Counted from the stretch's first letter, positions 35,038 through 44,026 are shown. The stretch is DNA of 64,000 bases from Selenomonadaceae bacterium (GCA_017427545.1 JAFRSO010000076.1:26782-90781); one strand, 5' to 3'. Program-made: numbers and translations. Notes: generated by a model from the sequence alone, not told the origin.

Positions 35038-35065
35038 GGTCACTAATCGAAGTGGCCTTTTTTTT
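35038..35065 (+). terminator. Terminator/attenuator between rpmH and rnpA
   Basis: GGTCACT / AGTGGCC stem with one wobble, 6-base loop, then eight T. Would trim rpmH mRNA and lower rnpA expression. Confidence 0.7.
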
Positions 35066-35092
35066 AGCTTATCGGCGGGTGGAGGATTGCAA

Positions 35093-35440
35093 GTGTTTAC
35101 CTTAAGCAAGAGTGAAATTTTTCGTGACAAACGTGATTTTAATGCGTTGCACTCTCGCGGACGGTCGTTCGCCAATCATGCACTGGTTTTGCTCGTCGTC
35201 CACAGTGAACGTTACAACGGCAAAGTCGGATTTGCGGCGGGCAAAAAATTAGGCGGCGCAGTCGTTCGCAATCGTGTCAAACGTTTGATGCGTGAAGCTT
35301 ATCGGCTCAACAAAAATTCTCTCCGCCGTGATTGCGGAATGATTCTTGTCGGGCGAAAGTTTCTTGTCAACGCCAAATTCAAAGACGCTGAAAAAGCTTT
35401 CCTCGACCTGTGCAAGCGTGCCAAACTTTTCAACTCATGA
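35093..35440 (+). CDS. rnpA: Ribonuclease P protein component
   Basis: 115 residues. Conserved [37 protein letters not shown] (the RNR motif that contacts RNase P RNA) and [12 protein letters not shown] at 35093 is preferred because GGAGG lies 7 bases upstream; the TTG at 35087 is too close. Its TGA overlaps the ATG of yidD (ATGA). Confidence 0.96.
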   Translation: MFTLSKSEIFRDKRDFNALHSRGRSFANHALVLLVVHSERYNGKVGFAAGKKLGGAVVRNRVKRLMREAYRLNKNSLRRDCGMILVGRKFLVNAKFKDAEKAFLDLCKRAKLFNS

Positions 35441-35646
35441 CAAAATTTTTAATAGCTATCATAAAATTTTATCAACGGTGGTTATCGCCGCTCAAAGCCC
35501 CATGCTGTCGATTCGTGCCGACGTGTTCAAATTATGCCGTCGACGCGCTGAAAAAATACGGCTGGGCGCGTGGAGGATGGTTGACGCTCAAAAGAATTTT
35601 GCGTTGCAATCCCTTCAGCAAAGGCGGCTACGACCCCGTAAAATAG
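35437..35646 (+). CDS. yidD: Membrane protein insertion efficiency factor YidD
   Basis: 69 residues. [34 protein letters not shown] carries the family's Cys pattern (CCRF.PTCS.YA), followed by [16 protein letters not shown]. Amphipathic N-terminal helix, membrane-associated. Translationally coupled to rnpA. Stop lies at the edge of a TAG-rich repeat. Confidence 0.95.
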   Translation: MTKFLIAIIKFYQRWLSPLKAPCCRFVPTCSNYAVDALKKYGWARGGWLTLKRILRCNPFSKGGYDPVK

Positions 35647-35706
35647 TTAGGAGTTAGGAGGTAGGAGTTAAAACCTAATCCCTGTTCCCTAATCCCTGCT
35701 CCCTAA
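35644..35706. repeat. TTAGGAG/CCCTAATCC repeat between yidD and yidC
   Basis: GTTAGGAGTTAGGAGGTAGG, then AAAA, then CCTAATCCCTGTTCCCTAA and similar: two arms of opposite orientation able to pair. It supplies the yidD stop (TAG) and sits 15 bases before the yidC start. Confidence 0.75.
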
Positions 35707-35720
35707 AAGGAAGTGATTTT

Positions 35721-36398
35721 TTGGAAGAACCCGGACTTTTTGGCGGAATATTTGAACCGATAGAAAAATTAATGAACGCCGTATTGACCGCGCTCTATTC
35801 GCTGACAGAAATGCTCGGCGTGCCCAGCTACGGTCTGGCGATAATTCTTTTGACGATACTGATTAAAATTTTGGTCTACCCGCTGACGAAAAAACAGCTC
35901 CAATCGATGAAGGCCATGCAACGTATTCAACCGCAAATGAAAAAGTTGCAGGAGAAGTATAAAAATAATCCGCAAGTCATGCAACAAAAATTGATGGAGC
36001 TTTATCAAAAAGAGGGCGCAAATCCCATGTCGGGGTGCTTGCCCATGCTGATTCAAATGCCGATATTGATGGGCATGTATTACACGCTTTACAGCTTCGA
36101 TTACGGCGGGGCACCTCCGTCATTTTTGTGGTTGCCGAGTTTATCTGAAACCGACCCGCTGTACATTTTGCCGTTCCTGTCAATGGCGACGACTTTTCTG
36201 CAGCAAAAAATGATGTCCAACACGAGCGAAGCCAATCAGCAAATGCGCATAATGATGATAGTAATGCCGCTTTTTATCGGCTGGATAAGTTTAAATTTCC
36301 CCGCAGGGCTGGTGCTCTATTGGGTGACGATGAACGTCGTGCAGATTGTTCAGCAGTGGTGGACGAATAGACAGGACGACGGTAAGGAGGCTGCTTAA
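35721..36398 (+). CDS. yidC: Membrane protein insertase YidC/Oxa1
   Basis: 225 residues; the short form with no cleavable signal or large periplasmic domain. Five TM helices: about 40-60 (YGLAIILLTILIKILVYPL), 108-128 (GCLPMLIQMPILMGMYYTLY), two around 145-165 and 178-200, with the conserved substrate-groove Arg replaced by the usual Lys/Gln-rich cytoplasmic loop between TM1 and TM2 (KKQLQSMKAMQRIQPQMKKL). TTG start behind AAAAGGAAGTGA. Next gene jag starts at the base after its stop. Confidence 0.95.
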   Translation: MEEPGLFGGIFEPIEKLMNAVLTALYSLTEMLGVPSYGLAIILLTILIKILVYPLTKKQLQSMKAMQRIQPQMKKLQEKYKNNPQVMQQKLMELYQKEGANPMSGCLPMLIQMPILMGMYYTLYSFDYGGAPPSFLWLPSLSETDPLYILPFLSMATTFLQQKMMSNTSEANQQMRIMMIVMPLFIGWISLNFPAGLVLYWVTMNVVQIVQQWWTNRQDDGKEAA

Positions 36399-37199
36399 AT
36401 GGCGAATGTGATTGAAAAGACCGGCAAGACGGTTGACGATGCAATTAACGCGGCGGCAGAAGAGCTTGGCGTTACGCGTGACGATTTGGACGTTGAAATT
36501 TTGGAGATGCCGACTAAAAGATTATTCGGTTTGTTTGGAGAGACGCCCGCAAAAATTCGCGCTTCAATTAAGGAACTGCCCGTCGTTGCAGAAAAACCTG
36601 TCGTTGTCGCAGAACCTGCAAAAGTTGAAGAACCTGTCGTCGAAGAAGTGCCCGTCGAAGAACCCGCGATTGAACCGATATTGGAGCCGTCACCGGTAGT
36701 AGAAGATCCTTCCGAACCTGAACCTTTTGACCGTGATAAAGTCATTGACGCGGCGGAAGATTTTTTGCACGAGGTCTTTGAGGCGATGAAACTTGATGTT
36801 ATCATGAAGATTGACGACGACCCTGAAGAAGGCTGCCTGATTGAATTGAGCGGCAAAAGTTTGGGCGTTTTAATCGGCAGGCGCGGTCAAGCTCTCGACG
36901 CCCTGCAATATCTGCTGAATTTGGCGGTCAATCGCAAAAATGCTGACGAGAAAGTTCACTTCATACTTGATGTTGAGGATTATCGCCGTCGCCGCGAAGA
37001 TACCCTCAAAAAACTTGCAAAGAGTGTTGCCGAACGTGCGATTAAAACTCGTCGTGATGTTCGCCTTGAGCCGATGAATCGTCATGAACGGAAAATTATT
37101 CATACCGTCTTGCAAGATAATGATCGCGTCGAAACTCACAGCGCGGGCGAAGAGCCTTATCGTTACGTCATTGTTTCACCCAGGCGCGGCAGAAGATAA
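36399..37199 (+). CDS. khpB: Jag/KhpB RNA-binding protein
   Basis: 266 residues in three parts: Jag_N (IEKTGKTVDDAINAAAEELG, KRLFGLFG), a Pro/Glu/Val-rich linker of about 50 residues (VVAEPAKVEEPVVEEVPVEE), then a KH domain (LIGRRGQALDALQYLLNLAV) and R3H domain (RLEPMNRHERKIIHTVLQ). Binds RNA together with KhpA in other Firmicutes. Immediately follows yidC, the usual order; AAGGAGG before ATG lies in the yidC 3' end. Confidence 0.96.
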   Translation: MANVIEKTGKTVDDAINAAAEELGVTRDDLDVEILEMPTKRLFGLFGETPAKIRASIKELPVVAEKPVVVAEPAKVEEPVVEEVPVEEPAIEPILEPSPVVEDPSEPEPFDRDKVIDAAEDFLHEVFEAMKLDVIMKIDDDPEEGCLIELSGKSLGVLIGRRGQALDALQYLLNLAVNRKNADEKVHFILDVEDYRRRREDTLKKLAKSVAERAIKTRRDVRLEPMNRHERKIIHTVLQDNDRVETHSAGEEPYRYVIVSPRRGRR

Positions 37200-37205
37200 T
37201 TTGCA

Positions 37206-37258
37206 ATCAAAAAGCGCGACTTTCCTCCGAGTCGAGGGAGCCGCACTTTTTTTGCGTG
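37206..37258. terminator. Bidirectional terminator between jag and the GTPase cluster
   Basis: Imperfect GC-rich stem (GCGCGACTTTCCTC against GAGGGAGCCGCAC) flanked by AAAAA and seven T; an inner CGACT / AGTCG stem is an alternative. Only 66 bases separate the converging genes. Confidence 0.6.
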
Positions 37259-37265
37259 GAAAATT

Positions 37266-39056
37266 TTATTTGCAAGCTTGAATATCGCCGATAAGATTTT
37301 CCGTCCGCGTGAGAAGTTCGGAAAGTTTTTCACTCTTAACTTTTTCGGCACTCGTCTGTGATTCGACAGATTTTATTTTCTCGTCGAAGGAATTTATAAT
37401 CGGCGTGATTGTTGCGTCCATCCACTTGCGCACGCTGTCAAGCATTTGTTCGCCGATATTATCCGCCGCCTTATTAAAATCGGTTCGGATGTCTTCCATA
37501 GCTTTCAAACGTTCCCTGTCACGTTCCTTAGCTTTCTCGCCGTCACGATAAGTCATGTACATTCCGACTGCCGCACCGACTACCGCCAAACCTGCGCCGA
37601 GTGCTCTGGCATTGCCCGCGATAAATGCCGCCACTCTTTGACCGGCAGTCAATTCCGCTTGAAAGAACGGTAACGCCTTGACGAAATTACTTGCTTGATT
37701 GGCGATAATTCCCGAAAATCCTTGAAATATTCCCAACTGACCGTCTAAAGCTACTCTGGTTCCGATATTAACTGCACCGCCGACGAATTGTCCGAGCGGA
37801 GTGATTGCGGGCATGGCGAATTGTGCAAGCTGTCCGCTGTATTGAGCTATGGCAACTCCCGCTGCCAAACCGCCGCCACCTACTCCGACCGCTGCGCCCT
37901 TGCCGAAAGTATTGCTGTCCTGTTCGGAAAAACGATTTTTCAAATCGGCGTCAACCTTTTTGAAGAACGAACCGCTCTCGTAATTTTTGATTTCCAATTC
38001 AGTTTTCGCAATAAAATTTTGCGTGCACTCGTCAATTTCCGTAGCATGATTTGCGGCGATACTTTTAATGCGTTCCTGCGCGAGGTTGATAATTTTTTCG
38101 GCATCCTCTTTGCTTTTCTGCTCCAAAACTTTTTCGGCGACTTCACGGCCGTAACTTGTGATGTCAATCTTACACTTGCTGACAATCCTTTTGACTTCGT
38201 TAAGGCAATCGCTTTTCCCGTCCAGAAAAATATTTTTGCGCTGACGTTCAATTTCAACTTCTGCCGCAAGAGAAGCTTTTTCGTCATCACTCATTCCGCC
38301 CGAAGCTTTGCGAATTTCGGCGGCGATTGTATTCAGCGGCAAATTTATTTTTTGGAGCACGCCTTTTTCCGCGACGAAGTGATTCAAATTCGCGATGAAA
38401 ATTTCACGCCCGCTGCGTTGCATTCGACGATTTTTCCTGCGCTCATCAGTCTCTTCAAGTGCCTTGAAATAAGACGCCGTGTCGACAAATGACAAATAAA
38501 GCTCCTTCGGGTCGTGAGGCGTCGTAACTTTTTTCAAGTCCTCGTAAATGACTTCTTGCTGTTCGGGAACATTGCCGAGTGCAGTCCTGTCCATCTTGTT
38601 GACGACCAAAACCATATTATCGGCGCGTTTCTGATCAATGGCAAGCGTGCGGAAATGATCGCCCATACGCTGACTGAAGCCCTCGTTGGTGATGACGAAA
38701 ATCAAAAGCGCGGCGTGATTTATCTGCTCGTAAGTTATTTCGTCATGGTCGGGGCGCAATTCGGTATGGATACCGGGCGTGTCGATAATTTCAAGTCCGT
38801 TCCATTCGTAAGGCGTTGAAGTTTGCGTTGTGATAGCCGCGCCGATTGCGACATCTTCGCCCGTGAGCATTTTGATAATACTCGACTTGCCCGCGCTGTA
38901 TTGTCCGACGAAAACCAGCTTAATCTTGCCGCTGTCGTCGGGAAAAATTTTCGGAAGGCGTGAAGAATCAATGCCGAGTCGATTAAATTCCTCCGTGACT
39001 TCACGCAGGAGTTGTGCGCCTTCCTTTGTAAATTTGCTGAGCTGAAATTCTTCCAT
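37266..39056 (-). CDS. Dynamin-like GTPase 1
   Basis: 596 residues. G1 GQYSAGKSS (51-59), G2 Thr in AAITTQTS, G3 DTPG (92-95), G4 NKMD (153-156). After the GTPase domain a long helical stalk (coiled-coil, Lys/Glu-rich, about 250-385), then a Gly/Ala-rich membrane-interacting stretch (VGVGGGGLAAGVAIAQY; ALGAGLAVVGAAVGMYMTY, about 390-500), then a C-terminal helical part. This is the bacterial dynamin-like plan, as in BDLP or LeoA, which tubulate or fuse membranes. Last gene of the minus-strand cluster; starts 12 bases after GTPase 2. Works as a pair with it, by analogy with tandem bacterial dynamins. Confidence 0.85.
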   Translation of the reverse strand: MEEFQLSKFTKEGAQLLREVTEEFNRLGIDSSRLPKIFPDDSGKIKLVFVGQYSAGKSSIIKMLTGEDVAIGAAITTQTSTPYEWNGLEIIDTPGIHTELRPDHDEITYEQINHAALLIFVITNEGFSQRMGDHFRTLAIDQKRADNMVLVVNKMDRTALGNVPEQQEVIYEDLKKVTTPHDPKELYLSFVDTASYFKALEETDERRKNRRMQRSGREIFIANLNHFVAEKGVLQKINLPLNTIAAEIRKASGGMSDDEKASLAAEVEIERQRKNIFLDGKSDCLNEVKRIVSKCKIDITSYGREVAEKVLEQKSKEDAEKIINLAQERIKSIAANHATEIDECTQNFIAKTELEIKNYESGSFFKKVDADLKNRFSEQDSNTFGKGAAVGVGGGGLAAGVAIAQYSGQLAQFAMPAITPLGQFVGGAVNIGTRVALDGQLGIFQGFSGIIANQASNFVKALPFFQAELTAGQRVAAFIAGNARALGAGLAVVGAAVGMYMTYRDGEKAKERDRERLKAMEDIRTDFNKAADNIGEQMLDSVRKWMDATITPIINSFDEKIKSVESQTSAEKVKSEKLSELLTRTENLIGDIQACK

Positions 39057-39068
39057 AGCGTTTACCTC

Positions 39069-41585
39069 TTAAAAATCATTTGCTTCTCTTCTGCACTCAT
39101 AACCCGTCCCGCTGTCCATAGCTTTATCATAATAATCTGCGATTTTTCTCATGGCTTTGGCGTTGCGTAAATTTTTTGCACGCTGTCTTAATGCGTCCAA
39201 TGCATTTCTGATAGCGTAATTGCTCTCTCCTTTGGCGAACATTTGGTCAATCCGTTTAAAATCTGATTCAAAGGCGTCGTCACTTGAAGTTGTCTGCGGC
39301 GGATTGTTACGACGTGTCGATTGAGTAGACGGTTGAGATTGAGTAAATTCCGCGATAATCGGGACGCCAGCGATTTGTTGAGCGATTTTAAATTTCGTCG
39401 CGTCAATTTTTTTCTGCGGTAAAACAGCAACGGCGCGTTCAGCTTCAGCGTCTTCGGTGTCATAATCGAGCGGATAAAAGTCAACGTCAAAGTCGCTGTT
39501 CAAAATATTTTTAAGGGTTTCGGGAAGATCTTTTCCGGCACGAGTTACCAAAATTTTTTCTCCCAAAAGGTCGGAAAGCTCCTTCGTATTCAAACTTGAG
39601 CGGTCGGCGAAGGCAACCATAGTTTCACCGGGCACGCGAGCAATTTCATCGACGGAAGAAATAAAGCCCGCGCCTTTGTAAGAAATCGCCTCTTCCAAAA
39701 TTTTTGCGTTGAGGTCGCTGAACTTGTCGAAAAGCGTCGCCGCCATTGAACTTTGACTTTGACCGAGACGCGCCAACATGTGAGCGTAATCGCCGAGCAT
39801 ATCGGAAAATTCATCAATGCCTTTGTTCAAAATGTCATTGTTGAAAATGTCGATAATCTGATCATGCATCTTGCCGAGCATTTCAAAACTGGGTTGAGTT
39901 AAATCTTCGCGGAGCTTCGCCTTAGCTTTGCGGATTTTCTCTTCCTTGCTGTCGGAAAAAATCCAGCCCAAAACACTGACGGCGGCAAGTGCAATTCCCA
40001 ACGGCGGAAATGCAAAACCTATTGCGCGTGAGGCAATGAATCCACCGACGCCGCCAATACCGCCGATTAAAGCCGAGCCGTATTCGCCCCAAGCAGTCGT
40101 GCCCTCCAGCTCAATATTAGTCTTCGCACTGCCGCTGAAGGTAAACGACAACTCCTGCGTCAATTCGTCGCTGAGTTCTTTACGCTTGCGTTCACATTCG
40201 CCGGCAAATTCCTGCAAAAGATTTCGATAGCGCGTGTCGAAGCCCAAACTCTTAAATCGCGCCGGCCACGTCTCGTTAATTTTCTGGTCTTCGTAATGAT
40301 AGTTGGCGAAGTTGTAAATTTCGTTCTCCAAAGTCTTCGAGAGTTCCTCATAAATCGCGTCAAGTTTTTTCTGCGAACGTTCCAAGAAACCTTTGCGCCA
40401 TTCAATCATTTGACGGCGTTTGTCAAGCCAAATATCGCTTTCAAGCAAGGCGTTGCCGCTGTGTTCGTAAATCTTCAAGATAAGATTGCCCATGGGGACG
40501 GAAACGCTGTCGCCGAAAGTTTTTATCCTCAAGAATCTGCCGTCCTTGCGCACCTTGTCCAAAATAAAATCTTCGACTTCGGTGAAGCGGCTGATCTCAA
40601 AGACTGTCGGATTTTTGTCCTGCGATTGGTAAGCGGAAAGTAAATGCGTCGCGACAAATTTAATCCCGCTCCAGTCTTGATTGTGACCGGCGGCAAATTG
40701 CTTGAATTGATTGAGCGTGGCCTCGACGCTTGACGTGTCAGCAAGTTTTTCCTGCAAGTCCTCAATGTCCAGCTCGTCGTTGATGTTGAATTGCATTTTG
40801 ACGTTGATGACGCCCAATACGGGCTTGCCGAAACTTTTCAGTTGAGCAAGGCAAGCCGCCTCGTCAGGTTGAGGTGCGTCGCTCGTCAGCAGGAATAAAA
40901 TCAAGTCCGCCGACTTTGCCGCCTCAAGTGCAAGCCGTTCATCTTCCGCACCCTCAAATGCGCAAATGCCCGGCACGTCCGTAATTTTTAAGCCGTTCCA
41001 ATAATAATCGCGCACGTCACGCGTCGTACGCTGTGAACCTTTGCCGATTGAGTTTCCGTTACCATGCGTCAAAATTTCCATCAGCGTCGACTTGCCCGCC
41101 ATCGTTCGACCATAAACCACGATTGAAAAATCTTTCGACCGTTCACGCAAAGATTTAATGTCGTCGCGAATCAACTTGACGCGCTCAACCAGCCGTTCCA
41201 ATTCTTTTTGTTGAGTCTCGACAAGCTCCGTATTTTTGATTCGGCTGACTTGACTTTGCTCCGCGTCAGTTTTTGAAAGACTTCGCCCCGCCTCAACCAA
41301 TGTATCCTTGATCTCGTTGTAATTGTCGCTTGCAAGTCTGAAACCTTCTTCGGCGGATTCGCGACACTTGGCAAGCTCCTGTTCGATTGAAGTATCATTC
41401 GACCTGCGAACGGGCGCAGATTTTTTCGCCGTGACAGTCGGCATTGATTTTTGCACGGGCGCAGATTTTTGTTCGGGAGCTTGAGCTATTCCCATAAACT
41501 CCGCCAACGACTTGCCGCAACTCATGCAAAATTTTACGTCCTGCCGAAGAATTTCCGAGCCGCAATACGGACAAAATTTTAACAT
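39069..41585 (-). CDS. Dynamin-like GTPase 2 with N-terminal zinc ribbon
   Basis: 838 residues. Zinc ribbon at the start (CPYC 5-8, CMSC 20-23), a basic/Ser/Pro linker (30-65), a helical segment, then a GTPase: G1 GRTMAGKST (159-167), Thr in SQRTTRD, G3 DVPG (203-206); the G4 NKxD position is degenerate (GVINVKMQ). Helical stalk, Gly-rich hydrophobic hairpin (GSALIGGIGGVGGFIAS, GIALAAVSVLGWIF, about 515-560). The last about 60 residues (DFKRIDQMFAKGESNYAIRN, ALRQRAKNLRNAKAM) are shared with the small membrane protein at 44323, a likely interaction module. Family membership inferred from motifs and architecture. Confidence 0.83.
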   Translation of the reverse strand: MLKFCPYCGSEILRQDVKFCMSCGKSLAEFMGIAQAPEQKSAPVQKSMPTVTAKKSAPVRRSNDTSIEQELAKCRESAEEGFRLASDNYNEIKDTLVEAGRSLSKTDAEQSQVSRIKNTELVETQQKELERLVERVKLIRDDIKSLRERSKDFSIVVYGRTMAGKSTLMEILTHGNGNSIGKGSQRTTRDVRDYYWNGLKITDVPGICAFEGAEDERLALEAAKSADLILFLLTSDAPQPDEAACLAQLKSFGKPVLGVINVKMQFNINDELDIEDLQEKLADTSSVEATLNQFKQFAAGHNQDWSGIKFVATHLLSAYQSQDKNPTVFEISRFTEVEDFILDKVRKDGRFLRIKTFGDSVSVPMGNLILKIYEHSGNALLESDIWLDKRRQMIEWRKGFLERSQKKLDAIYEELSKTLENEIYNFANYHYEDQKINETWPARFKSLGFDTRYRNLLQEFAGECERKRKELSDELTQELSFTFSGSAKTNIELEGTTAWGEYGSALIGGIGGVGGFIASRAIGFAFPPLGIALAAVSVLGWIFSDSKEEKIRKAKAKLREDLTQPSFEMLGKMHDQIIDIFNNDILNKGIDEFSDMLGDYAHMLARLGQSQSSMAATLFDKFSDLNAKILEEAISYKGAGFISSVDEIARVPGETMVAFADRSSLNTKELSDLLGEKILVTRAGKDLPETLKNILNSDFDVDFYPLDYDTEDAEAERAVAVLPQKKIDATKFKIAQQIAGVPIIAEFTQSQPSTQSTRRNNPPQTTSSDDAFESDFKRIDQMFAKGESNYAIRNALDALRQRAKNLRNAKAMRKIADYYDKAMDSGTGYECRREANDF

Positions 41586-41620
41586 ACATAAGCCTCCAAA
41601 TAAAATTTTTACGCGTCAAA

Positions 41621-42004
41621 TTATTTTTCAATTTCAAAGGACATGACGCCTTGCAAAAGTTCCGCGCGAAAATCTTCTGTCAAGCAATTCAAATCAAGCG
41701 GCTTGGTTTGCGCCTCCAAAACATGATAACTTTCGTCCGCGTCCTCAAAATACAGCGCGTAAGAACATTGATAATTTTTTTCGTCAAGCGCAGAAATTTT
41801 GAACTCGCCGCTGATGTAACGACAATTTCTTTCCCGCTCCTCGTCGAGAATAATTTTTTTCAGCGCGTCATCATATCTGCCCTGCAACTCCTCCAAGCTG
41901 ACATAAAACCCGACGCGATTCAAATTCTTGCTGACTTCTTGAAAAATATCTTGCACCACTTCGATAATCTCGCCGACGTTGCCGGAATTTTTTTCGTTAA
42001 ACAA
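41621..42004 (-). CDS. Small cluster protein B (paralogue of 42482), divergent repeat domain
   Basis: 127 residues, soluble. N-terminal helix (VGEIIEVVQDIFQEVSKNL), then RYISGEFKISALDEKNYQCS and a strand-helix tail (YALYFEDADESYHVLEA, LTEDFRAELL, SFEIEK) that follows the FY...E...R..L...EI pattern of its neighbours. TTG at 42004 is preferred: GGGGGTG lies 6 bases upstream and the resulting N-terminus aligns with the paralogue; a TTG at 42019 adjoins the preceding stop without an RBS. Function unknown. Confidence 0.75.
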   Translation of the reverse strand: MFNEKNSGNVGEIIEVVQDIFQEVSKNLNRVGFYVSLEELQGRYDDALKKIILDEERERNCRYISGEFKISALDEKNYQCSYALYFEDADESYHVLEAQTKPLDLNCLTEDFRAELLQGVMSFEIEK

Positions 42005-42019
42005 AATCCACACCCCCAA

Positions 42020-42406
42020 TCAAATGCTCATGCCCAATTCCATTTCCATTTCGTCGGTAATGTCCGCGTCTTGACGGTTGCGACGAATTTTTTTGCGGAT
42101 GGCGGGCGGCAATTCACTTTCGGGCAATGTGCGACGCGTCGTCTCTTCAAGCCATTTGCCCTGACCGATTTTGTGATAAAGTTTGTGCTCAATTTTGGCG
42201 TGAACGCTGTCGAGAAGTCCGCCGACCATCATCGCCGCCGCTTTGAATTCCGGTCCGAATTCCACTGACGCCGCTCGGAGCATTTGCGATATTCTCGGTA
42301 TAAAATCGTGGAGCCACTCCAAAATTCCGTCCCAATTGAAAACGACCGCCGCGACTCCCAATACCCCGACAAGTCCCGCGCCAATTAACCATGCTGCCGG
42401 TACCAT
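42020..42406 (-). CDS. Small membrane-anchored cluster protein A
   Basis: 128 residues. Starts MVPAAWLIGAGLVGVLGVAA, an N-terminal transmembrane anchor, followed by an amphipathic helix region and the shared domain: HKLYHKIGQGKWLEETTRR, LPPAIRKKIRR, DADITDEMEMELGMSI. Paralogue of 42941, with which it shares the anchor style and the exact ELGMS ending. Upstream of and adjacent to protein B, as in the neighbouring A'/B' pair. GGGGGAAATTTAA precedes ATG. Function unknown. Confidence 0.8.
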   Translation of the reverse strand: MVPAAWLIGAGLVGVLGVAAVVFNWDGILEWLHDFIPRISQMLRAASVEFGPEFKAAAMMVGGLLDSVHAKIEHKLYHKIGQGKWLEETTRRTLPESELPPAIRKKIRRNRQDADITDEMEMELGMSI

Positions 42407-42481
42407 TTAAATTTCCCCCTTCAAAAATTCGGGAGCAGGGAAAAATTTTTCGCCCGCCCCCTTCAAATTATCCGCACGAAT

Positions 42482-42919
42482 TTATTTCACGCGGCTGAAA
42501 TTTTCGCTATTATGTTTGTCACGCGCACTTTGACTCGGCTCAGGAATTTCAAACTTGATATTTTTTTCCTCTGCAAGTTGCTTACGAACTTTGTCGGACA
42601 ACTTCGCAATATTCAACTCGCGACTTTTCGCCTCAAGCTCAAAAATTTTCTTCTGCTCGTTTTGGAAAAAAAGCTTGTAGCCGACCGTGTAACTTTTCTC
42701 GCCGACGCAATCGAGGTTGAATTCTCCGCCGACATAACGACTGTTACTCTTGTCCTCTTCCTTGAAGATAACCTCATCAATCGTCTTTGTATATACGCGC
42801 TGAAGATCTTCAAGCGTCATTGTCGGGCGAAACTCTTCAATCAGCTCGTTAATCATGTTCATCAAAACTTCTTTGCCGGCAGTAATCGCCTCGCCGACCG
42901 TGATTCCGTCTTTGCCCAC
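42482..42919 (-). CDS. Small cluster protein B' (paralogue of 41621)
   Basis: 145 residues, soluble. VGEAITAGKEVLMNMINELI, SRYVGGEFNLDCVGEKSYTV, YKLFFQNEQKKIFELEAKSR, LSDKVRKQLAEEKN and KFEIPE match protein B block for block. A polar C-terminal tail (SARDKHNSENFSRVK) is extra. GTG start behind GAGGAGATGATAAATC. Follows A' by 21 bases. Function unknown. Confidence 0.78.
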   Translation of the reverse strand: MGKDGITVGEAITAGKEVLMNMINELIEEFRPTMTLEDLQRVYTKTIDEVIFKEEDKSNSRYVGGEFNLDCVGEKSYTVGYKLFFQNEQKKIFELEAKSRELNIAKLSDKVRKQLAEEKNIKFEIPEPSQSARDKHNSENFSRVK

Positions 42920-42940
42920 GATTTATCATCTCCTCAAAAA

Positions 42941-43303
42941 TTAAACCGACATGCCAAGCTCCATTTCCATTTCCTGCGTAATGTCCGCTTCTTGACGAGC
43001 GATTTTTGCGCGGATATACGGCGGAACTTCATCTTCGGTGACTTCACGTTTGGTAGTCTCTTCCATCCACTTGCCCTCTTCCTTGTAGAAGAGTTTGTGC
43101 TTGAGTTGCGCAATGCCGTCACGAATTTTTTCACCGACAATAACCGCCGCGTTGGCAATGCCGCGCATTTTCTCCGCAATGGAAACTTTCAGCTTCGACA
43201 GGAAATTGGAAAAAAATGCTTTAACTTCGTCCCAATGTTTGTAAACGTAATAAGCTGCACCGCCTGCCGCTGCTACTGCCGCAGCCACTAAAACAGGTAC
43301 CAT
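42941..43303 (-). CDS. Small membrane-anchored cluster protein A' (paralogue of 42020)
   Basis: 120 residues. MVPVLVAAAVAAAGGAAYYV is an N-terminal membrane anchor; an amphipathic helix region (AFFSNFLSKLKVSIAEKMRG) follows; then the shared domain KHKLFYKEEGKWMEETTKRE, VPPYIRAKIARQ, ADITQEMEMELGMSV. With B' it forms a gene pair duplicated in tandem as A/B. TAGGAGTGATTAATTT before ATG. Function unknown. Confidence 0.8.
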   Translation of the reverse strand: MVPVLVAAAVAAAGGAAYYVYKHWDEVKAFFSNFLSKLKVSIAEKMRGIANAAVIVGEKIRDGIAQLKHKLFYKEEGKWMEETTKREVTEDEVPPYIRAKIARQEADITQEMEMELGMSV

Positions 43304-43327
43304 AAATTAATCACTCCTAAAATTTTA

Positions 43328-44026
43328 TTAGTCAGCGACCGCCGAATTTACTCGTGCCGCCAATTCGCGTTCAATTTCGTCCGTAATTTCAACTTCGCCC
43401 TGCGCATCGTCGATTTTTTTACGAACGTCTTCCGGAATTTTTTCTGCAGAAATATTTTCTTTACAAGATTCTTCAAACCAACTCGTCTCTTTTTTGTAGA
43501 AAGCCGCGTATTTCAATGTGACGAATTCATCAGAAATTTTCTCTGCCACGAAAATATCGGCATATGGAGTATCAGTTTCTTTAAAGCGCATATCTGTTTT
43601 CCGCCGCATTTCTGCAAAAAAGTTTAAAGCCTCATCCCAATCCGTAAATATTATCGGGTTAGCCAATTCGCGTTCAATTTCGTCCGTAATTTCAACTTCG
43701 CCCTCTGTATTGTCAATTTTTACGAGAATGGTATCAGGAAGTTTTTTTGCCGAAATATCCGCCCGATAAACATCCTCAACGCGATTTCCTTCTTTTTCAT
43801 AAAAAACTTTGTATCTCAAGATAACGTAATCACAGCTCTCAATCCGATTGAAGATTTTTTCTGCAGTTACGACATCACGATAAGAAATATTTTTTTCGCT
43901 GAAATTATTTTCGATAATTTTTTGCCTGTCCCTCAAAAGAATCAAAGTGCCGTGCCAGCTGATATTTGCGACAGTAGGAAACGGCGTATCAAAGGGGATC
44001 TTCCAATAAAACGGATGAACTAATAT
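43328..44026 (-). CDS. Cluster protein with two tandem copies of the repeat domain; apparent ATA start
   Basis: Two internal repeats of about 100 residues, each ending VEITDEIERELA: the first with YVILRYKVFYEKEG, LPDTILVKID; the second with TLKYAAFYKKETSWFEES, IPEDVRKKID. About 44 bases encoding the repeat ends (from 43357 and 43661) are identical, so the duplication is recent. No ATG/GTG/TTG fits the strong AGGAGGTGA at 44033-44041; the codon in frame nine bases on is ATA (44026-44024), and the 27 codons from it to the first TTG (43945) read plausibly (HPFYWKIPFDTPFPTVANIS) and align with the start of the second repeat. Either a rare ATA start, a mutated ATG or a base error. Soluble; function unknown. 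Confidence 0.68.
   Translation of the reverse strand: MLVHPFYWKIPFDTPFPTVANISWHGTLILLRDRQKIIENNFSEKNISYRDVVTAEKIFNRIESCDYVILRYKVFYEKEGNRVEDVYRADISAKKLPDTILVKIDNTEGEVEITDEIERELANPIIFTDWDEALNFFAEMRRKTDMRFKETDTPYADIFVAEKISDEFVTLKYAAFYKKETSWFEESCKENISAEKIPEDVRKKIDDAQGEVEITDEIERELAARVNSAVAD

Noticed and set aside
37266..41585. Known LeoABC or DynA operon
   Set aside because: The GTPases have the dynamin-like plan, but the accompanying genes (AAA+, carrier protein, repeat-domain proteins) do not match those operons as I know them; left as unassigned.
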